Assembly: GCA_014799665.1 (NCBI GenBank)
Contig: JAAVHP010000012.1
Location: forward strand, 496,001 to 560,000
Direction of reading: 5' to 3'
Length of the DNA stretch: 64,000 bases
Origin: Clostridiales bacterium
GTDB lineage: Bacteria > Bacillota > Clostridia > Christensenellales > Pumilibacteraceae
The notes beneath the pieces were generated by a model. That model was not told the origin of the DNA. It saw only the letters and a program-made list of their open reading frames with translations, and did no database searches. Position numbers and translations under genes: made by a program. Of the stretch, positions 41,710-49,643 are shown in pieces. Numbering within the stretch: the first letter of the stretch is position 1; each line of letters starts with the position of its first letter.

Positions 41710-42831
41710 ATGAAATCTTTACTTACAAAAATTATCAGCGTGTTAACAGTCTTTACGCTATGCATTGGAATGTGCGCTTGCAATACAAATGACGATAAAT
41801 GTGCAAGCGGTCATACTTGGAAACTTACTTCAACTACTGCAACTTGCTTTGACGGTGGTGTTGAAAGTTATGAGTGTGAAGTTTGCAAGGAAACAAAAAC
41901 TGAAAATGTTTCGGCTTACGGACACGATTTAGTTCAATCGTCTTATACTGCGCCGACTTGTAAAACAAACGGCGAGAAAGTAGAAAAGTGTTCTCGTTGC
42001 GGTTTTGAAAGTAAGCAAACGCTTTTAGTAGTTGACCACGATTATCAAGTTAAATCTACTAACCCATCAACTTGCACGGTTAAAGGAAGTCAAACGCTTG
42101 AATGTTCAATGTGCCACGAAGCAAAGAACGAGCAATTACCACTTAAAGACCACGATTATGAGCTTAAAAATACCGTGAATTCTACTTGTTTAGTTCACGG
42201 CTATAAATACTATCAATGCAAAGACTGTACAGCAAGCCGTTCGGAAGAATTACCTTTTGTCGAGCATACCTATCAAACCACAATGAAAGAAGCTACTTGT
42301 TTTACTCACGGCGGAACGGTTGAAAAATGCTCGGTATGTCAAGATGAAAAGCCTATAACCGAAACGCCTCTACTCACACACAATTTCGGTGAGGACGGTT
42401 ACTGCACGAAGTGCGGAATTTATAAGACATTGTTTGACGAGAACGCTATTAGCGCAACATATAAAGGCGTAGTTATTTCAGGCAACTTAACAGCTAAATT
42501 CAATGAAGCGAATAAATCAATAGCGGACAGTTATTGGAAAGACCATACCGTTACGCTGACAATTACAATGTACGATAAAGACGGAAACGAATTAGAGAAA
42601 CACTCCTTTAATTCCGCAACTATACCACACGAGGGCAATAATTTTGGCAAAATGACAATTCAATATGTTGATGTCGGCGGAAGGCTTGGCAATAGTTATG
42701 CAAACGCTTTTATTGTTTTTGTTGACGAAGGAAATATATTTTCGTCAAACAGTCGTACAAACTGCAAGTCTTTCAAAATTGAAATCTCTTGCGACGGTTA
42801 CGAAACGATAGAAAAGACTTATACGATATAA
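41710..42831 (+). CDS. Lipoprotein with five Cys-rich 38-residue repeats
   Basis: 373 residues. Signal peptide and likely lipid Cys24 (MCAC). Residues 38-235 hold five repeats with the plan T-C-x3-G-x6-C-x2-C followed by a His-Asp/Thr-Tyr near the end. The TC cysteines fall at 46, 84, 122, 160 and 197, a 37-38-residue period, and a short final CTKCG follows. Cys and His placement suggests small metal-binding or disulfide modules outside the cell. Residues about 240-373 form a separate beta-rich domain. Similar His/Cys modules open the giant lipoprotein at 59,747. Function unknown. Confidence 0.8.
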   Translation: MKSLLTKIISVLTVFTLCIGMCACNTNDDKCASGHTWKLTSTTATCFDGGVESYECEVCKETKTENVSAYGHDLVQSSYTAPTCKTNGEKVEKCSRCGFESKQTLLVVDHDYQVKSTNPSTCTVKGSQTLECSMCHEAKNEQLPLKDHDYELKNTVNSTCLVHGYKYYQCKDCTASRSEELPFVEHTYQTTMKEATCFTHGGTVEKCSVCQDEKPITETPLLTHNFGEDGYCTKCGIYKTLFDENAISATYKGVVISGNLTAKFNEANKSIADSYWKDHTVTLTITMYDKDGNELEKHSFNSATIPHEGNNFGKMTIQYVDVGGRLGNSYANAFIVFVDEGNIFSSNSRTNCKSFKIEISCDGYETIEKTYTI

Positions 42832-42873
42832 GCCTTATTGGAAAAATTTACTGCTATTTTAGGAGCGAAATCA

Positions 42874-43665
42874 ATGGGCTTTGATGAGCAAATGAGATTG
42901 ACAGAGAGCGATTGGAAAACGCTATTAAAATATGACACTTGGGAATATCTAAATTTATTGCGCAAACGTCTTTCAACTAATAGAAATTGTATACTGCCTT
43001 TGTTAAACAAGATATTATACACCTTTGCATTTGAAGATTTCAGTCAATGGTATTCACAAAGTTGTTTAGAGCCAAACTTTTATAAGTTATATCGTGCGAG
43101 AATTTACACTAAACCGATTGTAAAAGAATTAGAAAACAGCCCTTTTCAAGGTTACGACGAGAAAAATAGTTTTGTTCCTCCTGCGAATAGCATTAAATTT
43201 GAAGGGCGCGTAAACAAGCGTCATCAAGTTGTTCTATATGCTGCATCATCACCACAAGGTGCAATAGCCGAAATCAATCCTAATGTTGGTAATGTTGTAA
43301 GTGTGGCAACAATAGATATAAACAGAAATCTTCATTTATTTAATATGGCACACACTAATATGGGTATAGAAGCAGGCACACCACAAAAAACTGACTGGAT
43401 ACAGAAATTTATATTAGATTTAGCAGAGTGCTTTTATTCGGTATACATAAATAAGGAGGATTATTATTTAAGTCAATATGTTGGCTCATATATAAAAACT
43501 TTGGGGTTTGACGGTATAAGATATTTTTCAAGCAAAAATGAAAGTAACATTAGTGAAACCGCAAATTTTAATTACGCAATTTTCAATTATGACAAATGTA
43601 AGGCTGTTTCCTCAAAAAAGTATTACATACAAAAAGTTTCTATAAGTGCCTTTGAGTTTAATTAG
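42874..43665 (+). CDS. RES-domain protein (NAD+-cleaving toxin family), no antitoxin seen
   Basis: 263 residues. The C-terminal half carries the RES pattern: Arg112 in EGRVNKRHQVVLYAAS, Glu133 in GAIAEI and the Ser pair at 209-210 in GFDGIRYFSS, preceded by YRAR (73-76). RES toxins degrade NAD+ and are normally held by an Xre/MbcA-type antitoxin gene beside them. None is present here; the upstream gene is a lipoprotein and an N-terminal 70-residue region of unknown role is added. AGGAG with 8-nt spacing selects ATG 42874 over the in-frame TTG 42838. AT-rich and poor in the codons favoured by neighbours, consistent with transfer. Confidence 0.75.
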   Translation: MGFDEQMRLTESDWKTLLKYDTWEYLNLLRKRLSTNRNCILPLLNKILYTFAFEDFSQWYSQSCLEPNFYKLYRARIYTKPIVKELENSPFQGYDEKNSFVPPANSIKFEGRVNKRHQVVLYAASSPQGAIAEINPNVGNVVSVATIDINRNLHLFNMAHTNMGIEAGTPQKTDWIQKFILDLAECFYSVYINKEDYYLSQYVGSYIKTLGFDGIRYFSSKNESNISETANFNYAIFNYDKCKAVSSKKYYIQKVSISAFEFN

Positions 43666-43682
43666 ATTTATTAGTATTACTT

Positions 43683-43767
43683 TATACGCCACTATGTCAC
43701 ACTGTCACACTTTTTATAAAAACGTCAATATGCGTGGGCGGCGAAGCCGCCCACGCTGTGGCGTATA
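43683..43767. repeat. Nested hairpin downstream of the RES gene
   Basis: Inner stem, perfect 11 bp with a GAA loop: GCGTGGGCGGC (43732-43742) and GCCGCCCACGC (43746-43756). Outer arms TATACGCCAC (43683-43692) and GTGGCGTATA (43758-43767), also perfect. It begins the 684-nt gene-free stretch 43666-44349. May be a transcription stop, a structured RNA or an element end. Confidence 0.8.
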
Positions 43768-43896
43768 GTATTACCACGCCACCCCGTAACGTGTAACACT
43801 TTTGGCGTAAAAATCGTAGAAACTTGTAAATCTATGACGAAATGTATTTATTTTGATTTATGCCCATTAGGGTGGGTTCTCTTGGGTGGGACATAG

Positions 43897-43932
43897 TAAA
43901 ACGGCAACGAGCTTAAACTCATTGCCGTTTTA
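43897..43932. terminator. Bidirectional terminator
   Basis: TAAAACGGCAACGAG and CTCATTGCCGTTTTA pair over 15 bp with one mismatch around a 6-nt loop, with T-rich sequence after it. Confidence 0.75.
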
Positions 43933-44005
43933 CTTTTACCTTTTTGCGACAAAGCCCGCAACCCCATTTACGAATACGTATTTGAGGTTCAAACTCTGTC
44001 TGTCT

Positions 44006-44060
44006 TGGTGCCGGTGATCGGACTTGAACCGGTACGGGCTTTCACCCGAGGGATTTTAAG
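44006..44060 (-). other. 3' half of tRNA-Leu(UAA), probable attachment-site scar
   Basis: Read on the - strand, CTTAAAATCCC begins in the anticodon loop (anticodon TAA). A variable arm CGGGTGAAAGCCCG, the T arm ACCGGTTCAAGTCC and the acceptor strand CACCGGC-A-CCA follow. The D arm and 5' anticodon strand are missing; identity with a tRNA stops just 5' of the anticodon loop, the usual crossover limit for tyrosine integrases. If this is the displaced host half, foreign DNA should lie to the right (above 44060). Confidence 0.8.
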
Positions 44061-44110
44061 TTTTTCATCATATAGTGTACTACGTAAAATAGCGGTAATT
44101 TGGGCTGTTT

Positions 44111-44218
44111 TGGGGATATTTTAGTCCAAAAATATGGGGATATAGGGCATATTTGTCCCTTGTTGAGAACAATTGTGTGCAGAGTTCTGCATTTATGCGA
44201 GAAAAATGCGAGAAAAAA
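44111..44218. repeat. Short direct repeats beside the tRNA scar
   Basis: TGGGGATAT occurs at 44111-44119 and 44135-44143 (24 bp apart), and TGCGAGAAAAA twice in tandem at 44197-44207 and 44208-44218. Short repeats beside a core site are typical integrase arm sites. The rest of 44061-44349 is AT-rich and shows no convincing gene. Confidence 0.6.
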
Positions 44219-44349
44219 CGTTAAGATTGCATAATAGTTTTCGATACGAATATGTGGTTGAACATTTATCATGTTTTCCGAATGAAATAGCGAATATACT
44301 GATTATCCTTAATAAATTTCTTTGGATTATACATAGTGTCCTTTTAGGA

Positions 44350-45099
44350 TTAAGTGGTTCTTTTCAAAAACGCGTAATAAGCGGACACGCTGCCGAAACC
44401 GGAATCCATGACGACGTCGATAAGGTTTTTATCGGATGAGTTCATATTTTGGTTTATATACCGAATTCGCAGTCGATTTATATACGTAGTGAAATTACAG
44501 CCGAAGTATTCGTTGAATATCTTGGAAAAGTAGTTTTTGCTGAATCCGAATTCGGCGGCGGCTTGCGATATGGTTATATGCTCGGTAAAGTGCATATTCA
44601 GGTAGTCTATTATTTTCTGAATTAGATCCAGCTCGCGTTTTTGTGTGTTCGACGAAGTATAGTTTGCAATTATCAAGCCGAATAAAACCCGTACAAGCCC
44701 GTCTATTATCAAAGAATCGCCGTCGGTATCCGTCAGATAAACCTGCATTGCCTGTACTACGTCTAAGATTTTACCGTTTATTTCTTTATTGTCGAGAATA
44801 AAAAAGTTTAGGTCGTGCCGCTCGGCTATATCCTTATAATATCGTTCGGGAATAATTATTACCGTATTTTTCGTTTGTTCGGAGCTGCCCGACAAACTGT
44901 GCGGATAATATGGCGGAATAAACAGTATTTCGCCTTTTTTCAATGTGATTTTCTTTATGCCTATCGTTACCGTAAGTTCTCCCGCGGTAACGATCTGCAT
45001 TTCTATACTCTTATGAAAATGCGGCATATGAGTATAGTTATCTTGTTCAAAGATAAACAATCGGTTTTTTATATCGGAATAAGATTCGTAAAGGTCCAT
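44350..45099 (-). CDS. AraC-family transcriptional regulator, C-terminus shortened
   Basis: 249 residues: cupin-like sensor domain (about 20-100, with HFHKSIEMQIVTAGEL and PHSLSG), linker, and two helix-turn-helix motifs from about 150 (ISQAAAEFGFSKNYFSKIFNEYFG and IDVVMDSGFGSVSAYYAFLKR). The protein stops right after the second helix-turn-helix, roughly 12 residues before the usual end (the GMTP-x-x-YR tail is missing), next to the attachment scar. It likely controls the divergent uptake operon in response to a sugar. Function after the loss is uncertain. Confidence 0.85.
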   Translation of the reverse strand: MDLYESYSDIKNRLFIFEQDNYTHMPHFHKSIEMQIVTAGELTVTIGIKKITLKKGEILFIPPYYPHSLSGSSEQTKNTVIIIPERYYKDIAERHDLNFFILDNKEINGKILDVVQAMQVYLTDTDGDSLIIDGLVRVLFGLIIANYTSSNTQKRELDLIQKIIDYLNMHFTEHITISQAAAEFGFSKNYFSKIFNEYFGCNFTTYINRLRIRYINQNMNSSDKNLIDVVMDSGFGSVSAYYAFLKRTT

Positions 45100-45120
45100 A
45101 TCGTAATTTATTGTAATTTT

Positions 45121-45164
45121 ACAGTATTTTACTGCTTGAATACAGTACTTTTTTAGTATATACT
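45121..45164 (+). promoter_or_regulatory. Promoter of the uptake operon with direct-repeat operator
   Basis: TTGAAT (45136-45141), 17-nt spacer, TATACT (45159-45164). ACAGTA occurs at 45121-45126 and 45142-45147, exactly 21 bp apart, each followed by a T-run and a TACTG or TAGTA. Two direct half sites two helical turns apart fit an AraC-type dimer; the second lies in the promoter spacer. Confidence 0.65.
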
Positions 45165-45244
45165 ATAAATGCTTATCAGTCAAGCGATTGAATATCGTAT
45201 TATTCCGTCGTTTGAACTTCTAATATAAAACGGGAAAGTGAATT

Positions 45245-46633
45245 ATGGCAAGTCTTTCTTTGAGGAACGTCACAAAAACATATCCGCAAGCGGTGCGTAA
45301 GAAAAAGGGTGGCGATAATTCGCTTCGTACCGGCAGCTTCACGGCGGTCAAAGACTTTAATATGGAGATCGCGGACGGGGAGTTCGTCGTTTTTGTTGGA
45401 CCATCGGGGTGCGGGAAATCCACGACGCTTCGAATGATCGCGGGGTTGGAGCATATTACATCCGGCGAATTGTACATAGGGGATAAACTCGTAAACAATG
45501 TGCAACCTATGAATAGGGATATTGCAATGGTTTTTCAAAGCTATGCGCTTTATCCGCACATGACCGCGTACAACAACATTGCGTTCGGGCTGAGGATGCG
45601 CAAGATTCATGTTGCCGTTGTAGACCAAAACGGTCAACCGGTGCTTAAGATCAACAGGAAAAAGCTTAAAGAGCTTGCAAAAGAGATCAAAAGCATTGAA
45701 AAAAAGCTCAGTGATACTATCGATCCGCCGAGCGAAGATGATAGGAGCGCTTTGGTAGATAAAAAAGCAAAGCTCGAGGAAGAATATAAATATTACGAAA
45801 GCACGCCCGTGCCCTCCTATAAGCTCAAGCATATTGCCAAGTCCGTTATCGACGAAAAGGTGAAGTGGGCGGCAAAGGTACTCGGTATAGAGGATATCCT
45901 GCAAAACAAGCCTTCGGCTATGTCGGGCGGACAACGTCAACGCATCGCGCTCGGGCGTGCCATAGTGCGCGAACCGAAGGTCATGCTTCTGGACGAACCG
46001 CTCAGTAACCTCGATGCAAAGCTGCGCACTCAAATGCGTTCGGAGCTCGTGCGACTTCATAACGAGCTGAAAACGACTTTTATCTATGTAACGCACGATC
46101 AAGTGGAAGCTATGACAATGGGAACGCGTATCGTCGTAATGAAAGACGGCATAGTTCAGCAAATAGATACGCCGACAAACCTGTTCGATTATCCCGATAA
46201 CCGTTTTGTTGCCGGATTTATCGGCACGCCCCAAATGAATTTTTTCGACGTTACGGTCAAAAAGATCGGTAAAAAAATGTGTGTGACTTTTATATCCGGC
46301 GAGAAAGCGGAATTATCGCTTGAAAAGCTTCGTCCGTTTGACGAACGGTATTTGGACGGTGATGAGCATAAAGCCGTCATGGGCATTCGCGGTGCGGCGC
46401 TTCTTGTCGGGAAGGGCGAGAACGTCATAACCGCTACTGTCAATATAACCGAGGTTTTGGGCGACACTACGCAGATCTATGCGCGCCTTGACGGCATGGA
46501 TAAAGACATTGTTATATGCGGCTCGGAGCGTGTAGTGTATTCTTCCGGCGATAAGATAAACGTGTCATTCGGCGAATCGAGCTTGCATTTCTTCGATGCG
46601 GATAGCGGCGCGTCCATACTCAAACGAGAGTAG
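45245..46633 (+). CDS. MsmK/MalK-type sugar ABC transporter ATPase with insertion
   Basis: 462 residues, against about 370 in the family. Walker A GPSGCGKST (52-60), Q-loop in VFQSYALYPH, signature SGGQ (227-230), Walker B LLDE (248-251), H-loop THDQ, and the C-terminal OB/TOBE regulatory domain. Between the helical-domain start (RMRK, 117-120) and the IDEKVKWAAKVLGI helix (202-215) lies an inserted segment of about 80 residues. It is Lys/Glu-rich and partly coiled-coil-like. A second small insertion (about 15-32) follows the first strand. It powers the permease pair at 49.6-51.6 kb from the cytosolic side. Confidence 0.9.
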   Translation: MASLSLRNVTKTYPQAVRKKKGGDNSLRTGSFTAVKDFNMEIADGEFVVFVGPSGCGKSTTLRMIAGLEHITSGELYIGDKLVNNVQPMNRDIAMVFQSYALYPHMTAYNNIAFGLRMRKIHVAVVDQNGQPVLKINRKKLKELAKEIKSIEKKLSDTIDPPSEDDRSALVDKKAKLEEEYKYYESTPVPSYKLKHIAKSVIDEKVKWAAKVLGIEDILQNKPSAMSGGQRQRIALGRAIVREPKVMLLDEPLSNLDAKLRTQMRSELVRLHNELKTTFIYVTHDQVEAMTMGTRIVVMKDGIVQQIDTPTNLFDYPDNRFVAGFIGTPQMNFFDVTVKKIGKKMCVTFISGEKAELSLEKLRPFDERYLDGDEHKAVMGIRGAALLVGKGENVITATVNITEVLGDTTQIYARLDGMDKDIVICGSERVVYSSGDKINVSFGESSLHFFDADSGASILKRE

Positions 46634-46637
46634 TATC

Positions 46638-47927
46638 ATGTTTTCAGATTGGCTTAAATTCTATTTTTTGGGTTTTTTCTCCAATAATCTTACAAGACAG
46701 GCACCGACGCGCGGTTGGTGGAACTGCCTTTTGTCGTTTGTGCTCGCCGTAGGATTGATGATTGCCGGATTTTTGATTGCGGATGCTTTTACGCTCGGCG
46801 TGCATTACAAAAAATCGACGACGTTTCGTACTGCCGTTCATTCCGTATTGACAGACGAGAACATAATGTATGCCGTTCGGAACGGCGAGCTTACGGCAAG
46901 CCGCGTAGGCTCTGATGAAAAGCGGGTGGTCGATACTATTTTAAGAGATGACGACAGAAAGGCTTACGGGGCGAGCGGTTACACTGTTGTTATAGACACC
47001 CGCGATTCCGACGCTTACGACGATTTTACGGCGTACTGTGTTTCGCGTGACGGCAACAATACCGAAATATCTTATGAGGAGTACAAGAATTTATCGGCGG
47101 CGGCGCAAGCCGAGTTTAGGTTCGCCGTTCGGTACAGCGGAAACGAGCTCGTGCTCGACGAAAATCGTATTAACGTATATGCCGAATATTTGAAAACCGT
47201 CGACGACGGGAAATACGCGGCGCGACTTGACGGGGCGTTGAGTATCGAGGAGTCGAGTGCGCGATATTCCGCCGTTTACGAGCTGTACGTGGAGGCATAT
47301 TATCCGTCGTTAAAGGATTACGAGCGAGACGGCGCGCCCAAGCTTCGCAATTATTATTTGCGCGAGTACGTCGAAAAGCTCAGGTGTGACAGATATTTGT
47401 TTTTGTTCGACGACTGTATAATCACGTCGTTCGCTACCGACGGCGGGATCGAGTATTCGCTTTACGGGTTTTACGGCGGCGGGGATCGGAGCGTGAACGT
47501 AAATTCGGGAGAAGATGCTGACACGTTTATACTGGAATGTTTCAACGCCGGCAATGGCTTCGGCAGAACGATGATGATAATGAATTTGTTCCAGCTTATG
47601 CCCATATTCGTGTTCGGTGTTGTTGCGCTTACGTTATTGTTGATAATAGCGTCGCGCTTGATCAAATCGGATATATTCGTCCGTTCGGGCGATTGTTATA
47701 AAACCGTGTCGTCGTTATTGACGTTTACGGCGTTTGTTTCGGCGATATGCGCGGTGATAATAGGTTTTGCAGTCGGAACGTCTGATCTGTTTATGTGGAC
47801 GTCGTTAATATTTTTCGGCGTACTTACGATACGGGTTGTGGCGCTGATAATCGGCGAAAGGGCAAGACTTAAAGCGCTTGACGTCGATCGGGAAAATATA
47901 ATTTACAATGTCGGAGGTTCGATATGA
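46638..47927 (+). CDS. Membrane protein of the uptake operon, unknown function
   Basis: 429 residues. An N-terminal cytosolic patch (FSDWLKFYFLGFFSNNLTRQAP), a membrane helix (about 28-52), a large polar, probably external region (about 60-295), then three helices (about 305-335, 350-375 and 380-405). ATG 46638 lies 4 nt after the ATPase stop; the frame is open upstream but only inside the previous gene. The layout recalls MalF-like accessory or DUF1189-type proteins, without clear motif support. It overlaps the binding-protein gene by 4 nt, so it is probably a transporter partner. Confidence 0.65.
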   Translation: MFSDWLKFYFLGFFSNNLTRQAPTRGWWNCLLSFVLAVGLMIAGFLIADAFTLGVHYKKSTTFRTAVHSVLTDENIMYAVRNGELTASRVGSDEKRVVDTILRDDDRKAYGASGYTVVIDTRDSDAYDDFTAYCVSRDGNNTEISYEEYKNLSAAAQAEFRFAVRYSGNELVLDENRINVYAEYLKTVDDGKYAARLDGALSIEESSARYSAVYELYVEAYYPSLKDYERDGAPKLRNYYLREYVEKLRCDRYLFLFDDCIITSFATDGGIEYSLYGFYGGGDRSVNVNSGEDADTFILECFNAGNGFGRTMMIMNLFQLMPIFVFGVVALTLLLIIASRLIKSDIFVRSGDCYKTVSSLLTFTAFVSAICAVIIGFAVGTSDLFMWTSLIFFGVLTIRVVALIIGERARLKALDVDRENIIYNVGGSI

Positions 47928-49630
47928 AAAAAACAGGTAAAAAACTCGTAAGCACTTTATGCGCGATCGCGGTGTGCTGTTCGGTGTGCGGTGCCGCCGT
48001 CGGGTGCGGCAATCCATTCGTAGAGGAAGAGGAACAGGCCGATACGACCAAGGTGCAGCTGTACGTGGGCAATTTCAATCAGGGGTTCGGCAAAAAGTGG
48101 CTCGAGGACGCGGCGGCGCGCTTTTGCGAGCTTAAAAAGGACGAAACGGGCTATGCCGAAGGCAAGACCGGCGTGCAGATCATTATCGATGACGTATCTA
48201 TCGGCGACAGCTTGATAGGGTCGGTCGGGAACGAGCGTTCGGAAATAATATTCAACGAAAGCATGGATTATTACAGTTGGATAAAGCGCGGAAACGTTCG
48301 GGATATTACCGAAATAGTGACGGGTGATCTCGGCGATTTTGGCGAAGCGGACAACACAATATACGACAAAATGTATCCGTCCGCGCAGTCGTTCTATCGC
48401 TATACGGACGATAAATTTTACGGTATACCGTTTTATGAGTCTACGTTCGGCATTATTTACGACCGCGACGTGTTTGAGAATAATAATCTTTATATGGATA
48501 AAAACGGCAGATTTACTTTGTCTTCTCAAACGGATTCAAACGCTTCTTCGGGGCCCGACGGCGACGCTGCGACGACAATAGACAACGGACTTCCCGCAAC
48601 CTTCAGTGAGTTTTACGCGCTGTGCGACGAGATGAAACGCAAGGGCTTGCAGCCGTTTACTTGGACGGGCAGAAACGACAACTATATTTCGCGCTTCATT
48701 CAATCTATGTCGATGTATCTCGACGGATATGAGAACAGCAGGATACATTTCGATCTTCAAGGCACCGCGACCAAGCTCGTAGATCGCATAGAAAACGGCG
48801 TCGCCATACTTAAAGAACCGACGGAGATAAGTCAAAGCGACGCGTACAAAATGTACGAATCGGCGGGCAAGTATTATACGCTCGAATTTTTGAACAATAT
48901 TTTAAGCCGTAACTACGATTATTCCGCAAAACGCGGAAACACGGCGTATAATCACACGAACGCGCAGGACGACTTTGTCACAAATAATACCAAACGCCAT
49001 AAAAACTCACTCGGGAAGGACATCGCTATGCTTATCGACGGCACTTGGTTCTTGAACGAAGCCGCCGGAACATTTACCGATTTGTCCAAGACCGAGCCCA
49101 ATGCGAGCGCAAGCATACGCCAATTCGGGCTTATGCCGTTGCCTCATCCCGACGATTGGGGCCCGCAAAAATTCACGTACGTAGACACCAATCAAACTTT
49201 GTGCTGCGTGACCAAAAACGCGGACGAGTCTAAAATGAAACTGATAAGCGACTTTATCAAGTTCTTGCATACCGACGCAGAACTCGAGGCTTTTACAAAA
49301 AGCACGAGTACTCTTCGCGCTTTCAAGTATATAGACGGTATGGATACGTCGGGCGACGGGTTCACGCCCTATGCCAAACAGCTTATAGAGCTGAAAAAAT
49401 TTATAGGATCGGACGTTATATATCCGATATCCGACAACGCCGTTTTTGCCAACAATACGAATAAACTATTCTTCAGTCACGAGGAATTTCTGTCGAGTGC
49501 GGTCGGCGCGAGCACGCTCAAATATCCTAATCGCGTAATGGTAGGCAGTACGCCTACGAGTGAGAAAACCTATTTCGACGGACTTAAAGCGTATCACAAT
49601 GCAACGTGGTGGAACGGTATCATAGAATGA
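47924..49630 (+). CDS. Extracellular solute-binding lipoprotein
   Basis: 568 residues, family 1 solute-binding protein. Lipobox AVGC (Cys28), then the two-lobe fold with DISGIPFYESTFGIIYD-like sequence FYGIPFYESTFGIIYDRD and DDWGPQKFTYVDTNQTLC near the hinge. Captures the sugar outside the membrane for the adjacent permeases. About 120-150 residues longer than a typical maltose-binding type, suggesting a larger oligosaccharide. Confidence 0.87.
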   Translation: MKKTGKKLVSTLCAIAVCCSVCGAAVGCGNPFVEEEEQADTTKVQLYVGNFNQGFGKKWLEDAAARFCELKKDETGYAEGKTGVQIIIDDVSIGDSLIGSVGNERSEIIFNESMDYYSWIKRGNVRDITEIVTGDLGDFGEADNTIYDKMYPSAQSFYRYTDDKFYGIPFYESTFGIIYDRDVFENNNLYMDKNGRFTLSSQTDSNASSGPDGDAATTIDNGLPATFSEFYALCDEMKRKGLQPFTWTGRNDNYISRFIQSMSMYLDGYENSRIHFDLQGTATKLVDRIENGVAILKEPTEISQSDAYKMYESAGKYYTLEFLNNILSRNYDYSAKRGNTAYNHTNAQDDFVTNNTKRHKNSLGKDIAMLIDGTWFLNEAAGTFTDLSKTEPNASASIRQFGLMPLPHPDDWGPQKFTYVDTNQTLCCVTKNADESKMKLISDFIKFLHTDAELEAFTKSTSTLRAFKYIDGMDTSGDGFTPYAKQLIELKKFIGSDVIYPISDNAVFANNTNKLFFSHEEFLSSAVGASTLKYPNRVMVGSTPTSEKTYFDGLKAYHNATWWNGIIE

Positions 49631-49643
49631 CGGCGGAGTATTT

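Larger units (their letters stand above)
39684..43932. mobile_element. Probable serine-recombinase element, ends not defined
   Basis: A large serine recombinase, a long inverted-repeat structure, a Cys-repeat lipoprotein and an orphan RES-domain gene lie together between core-like genes, bounded by strong terminators. The lipoprotein and RES genes are visibly more AT-rich than their surroundings. Direct repeats at both ends could not be found by eye, so the limits are only the outer terminators. Confidence 0.4.

Noticed and set aside
41710..43665. Lipoprotein plus RES gene as a toxin-antitoxin pair
   Set aside because: The upstream protein is secreted and Cys-repeat-rich; it cannot hold a cytosolic toxin and has no Xre/MbcA features.
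44006..44060. A functional tRNA-Leu gene
   Set aside because: The acceptor 5' strand, D arm and 5' anticodon strand are absent; upstream sequence (TGATGAAAAA) cannot pair.
44042..44272. 76-codon frame on the - strand running into the tRNA half
   Set aside because: No ribosome site, low-complexity AT-rich sequence, and its end is the tRNA sequence itself.
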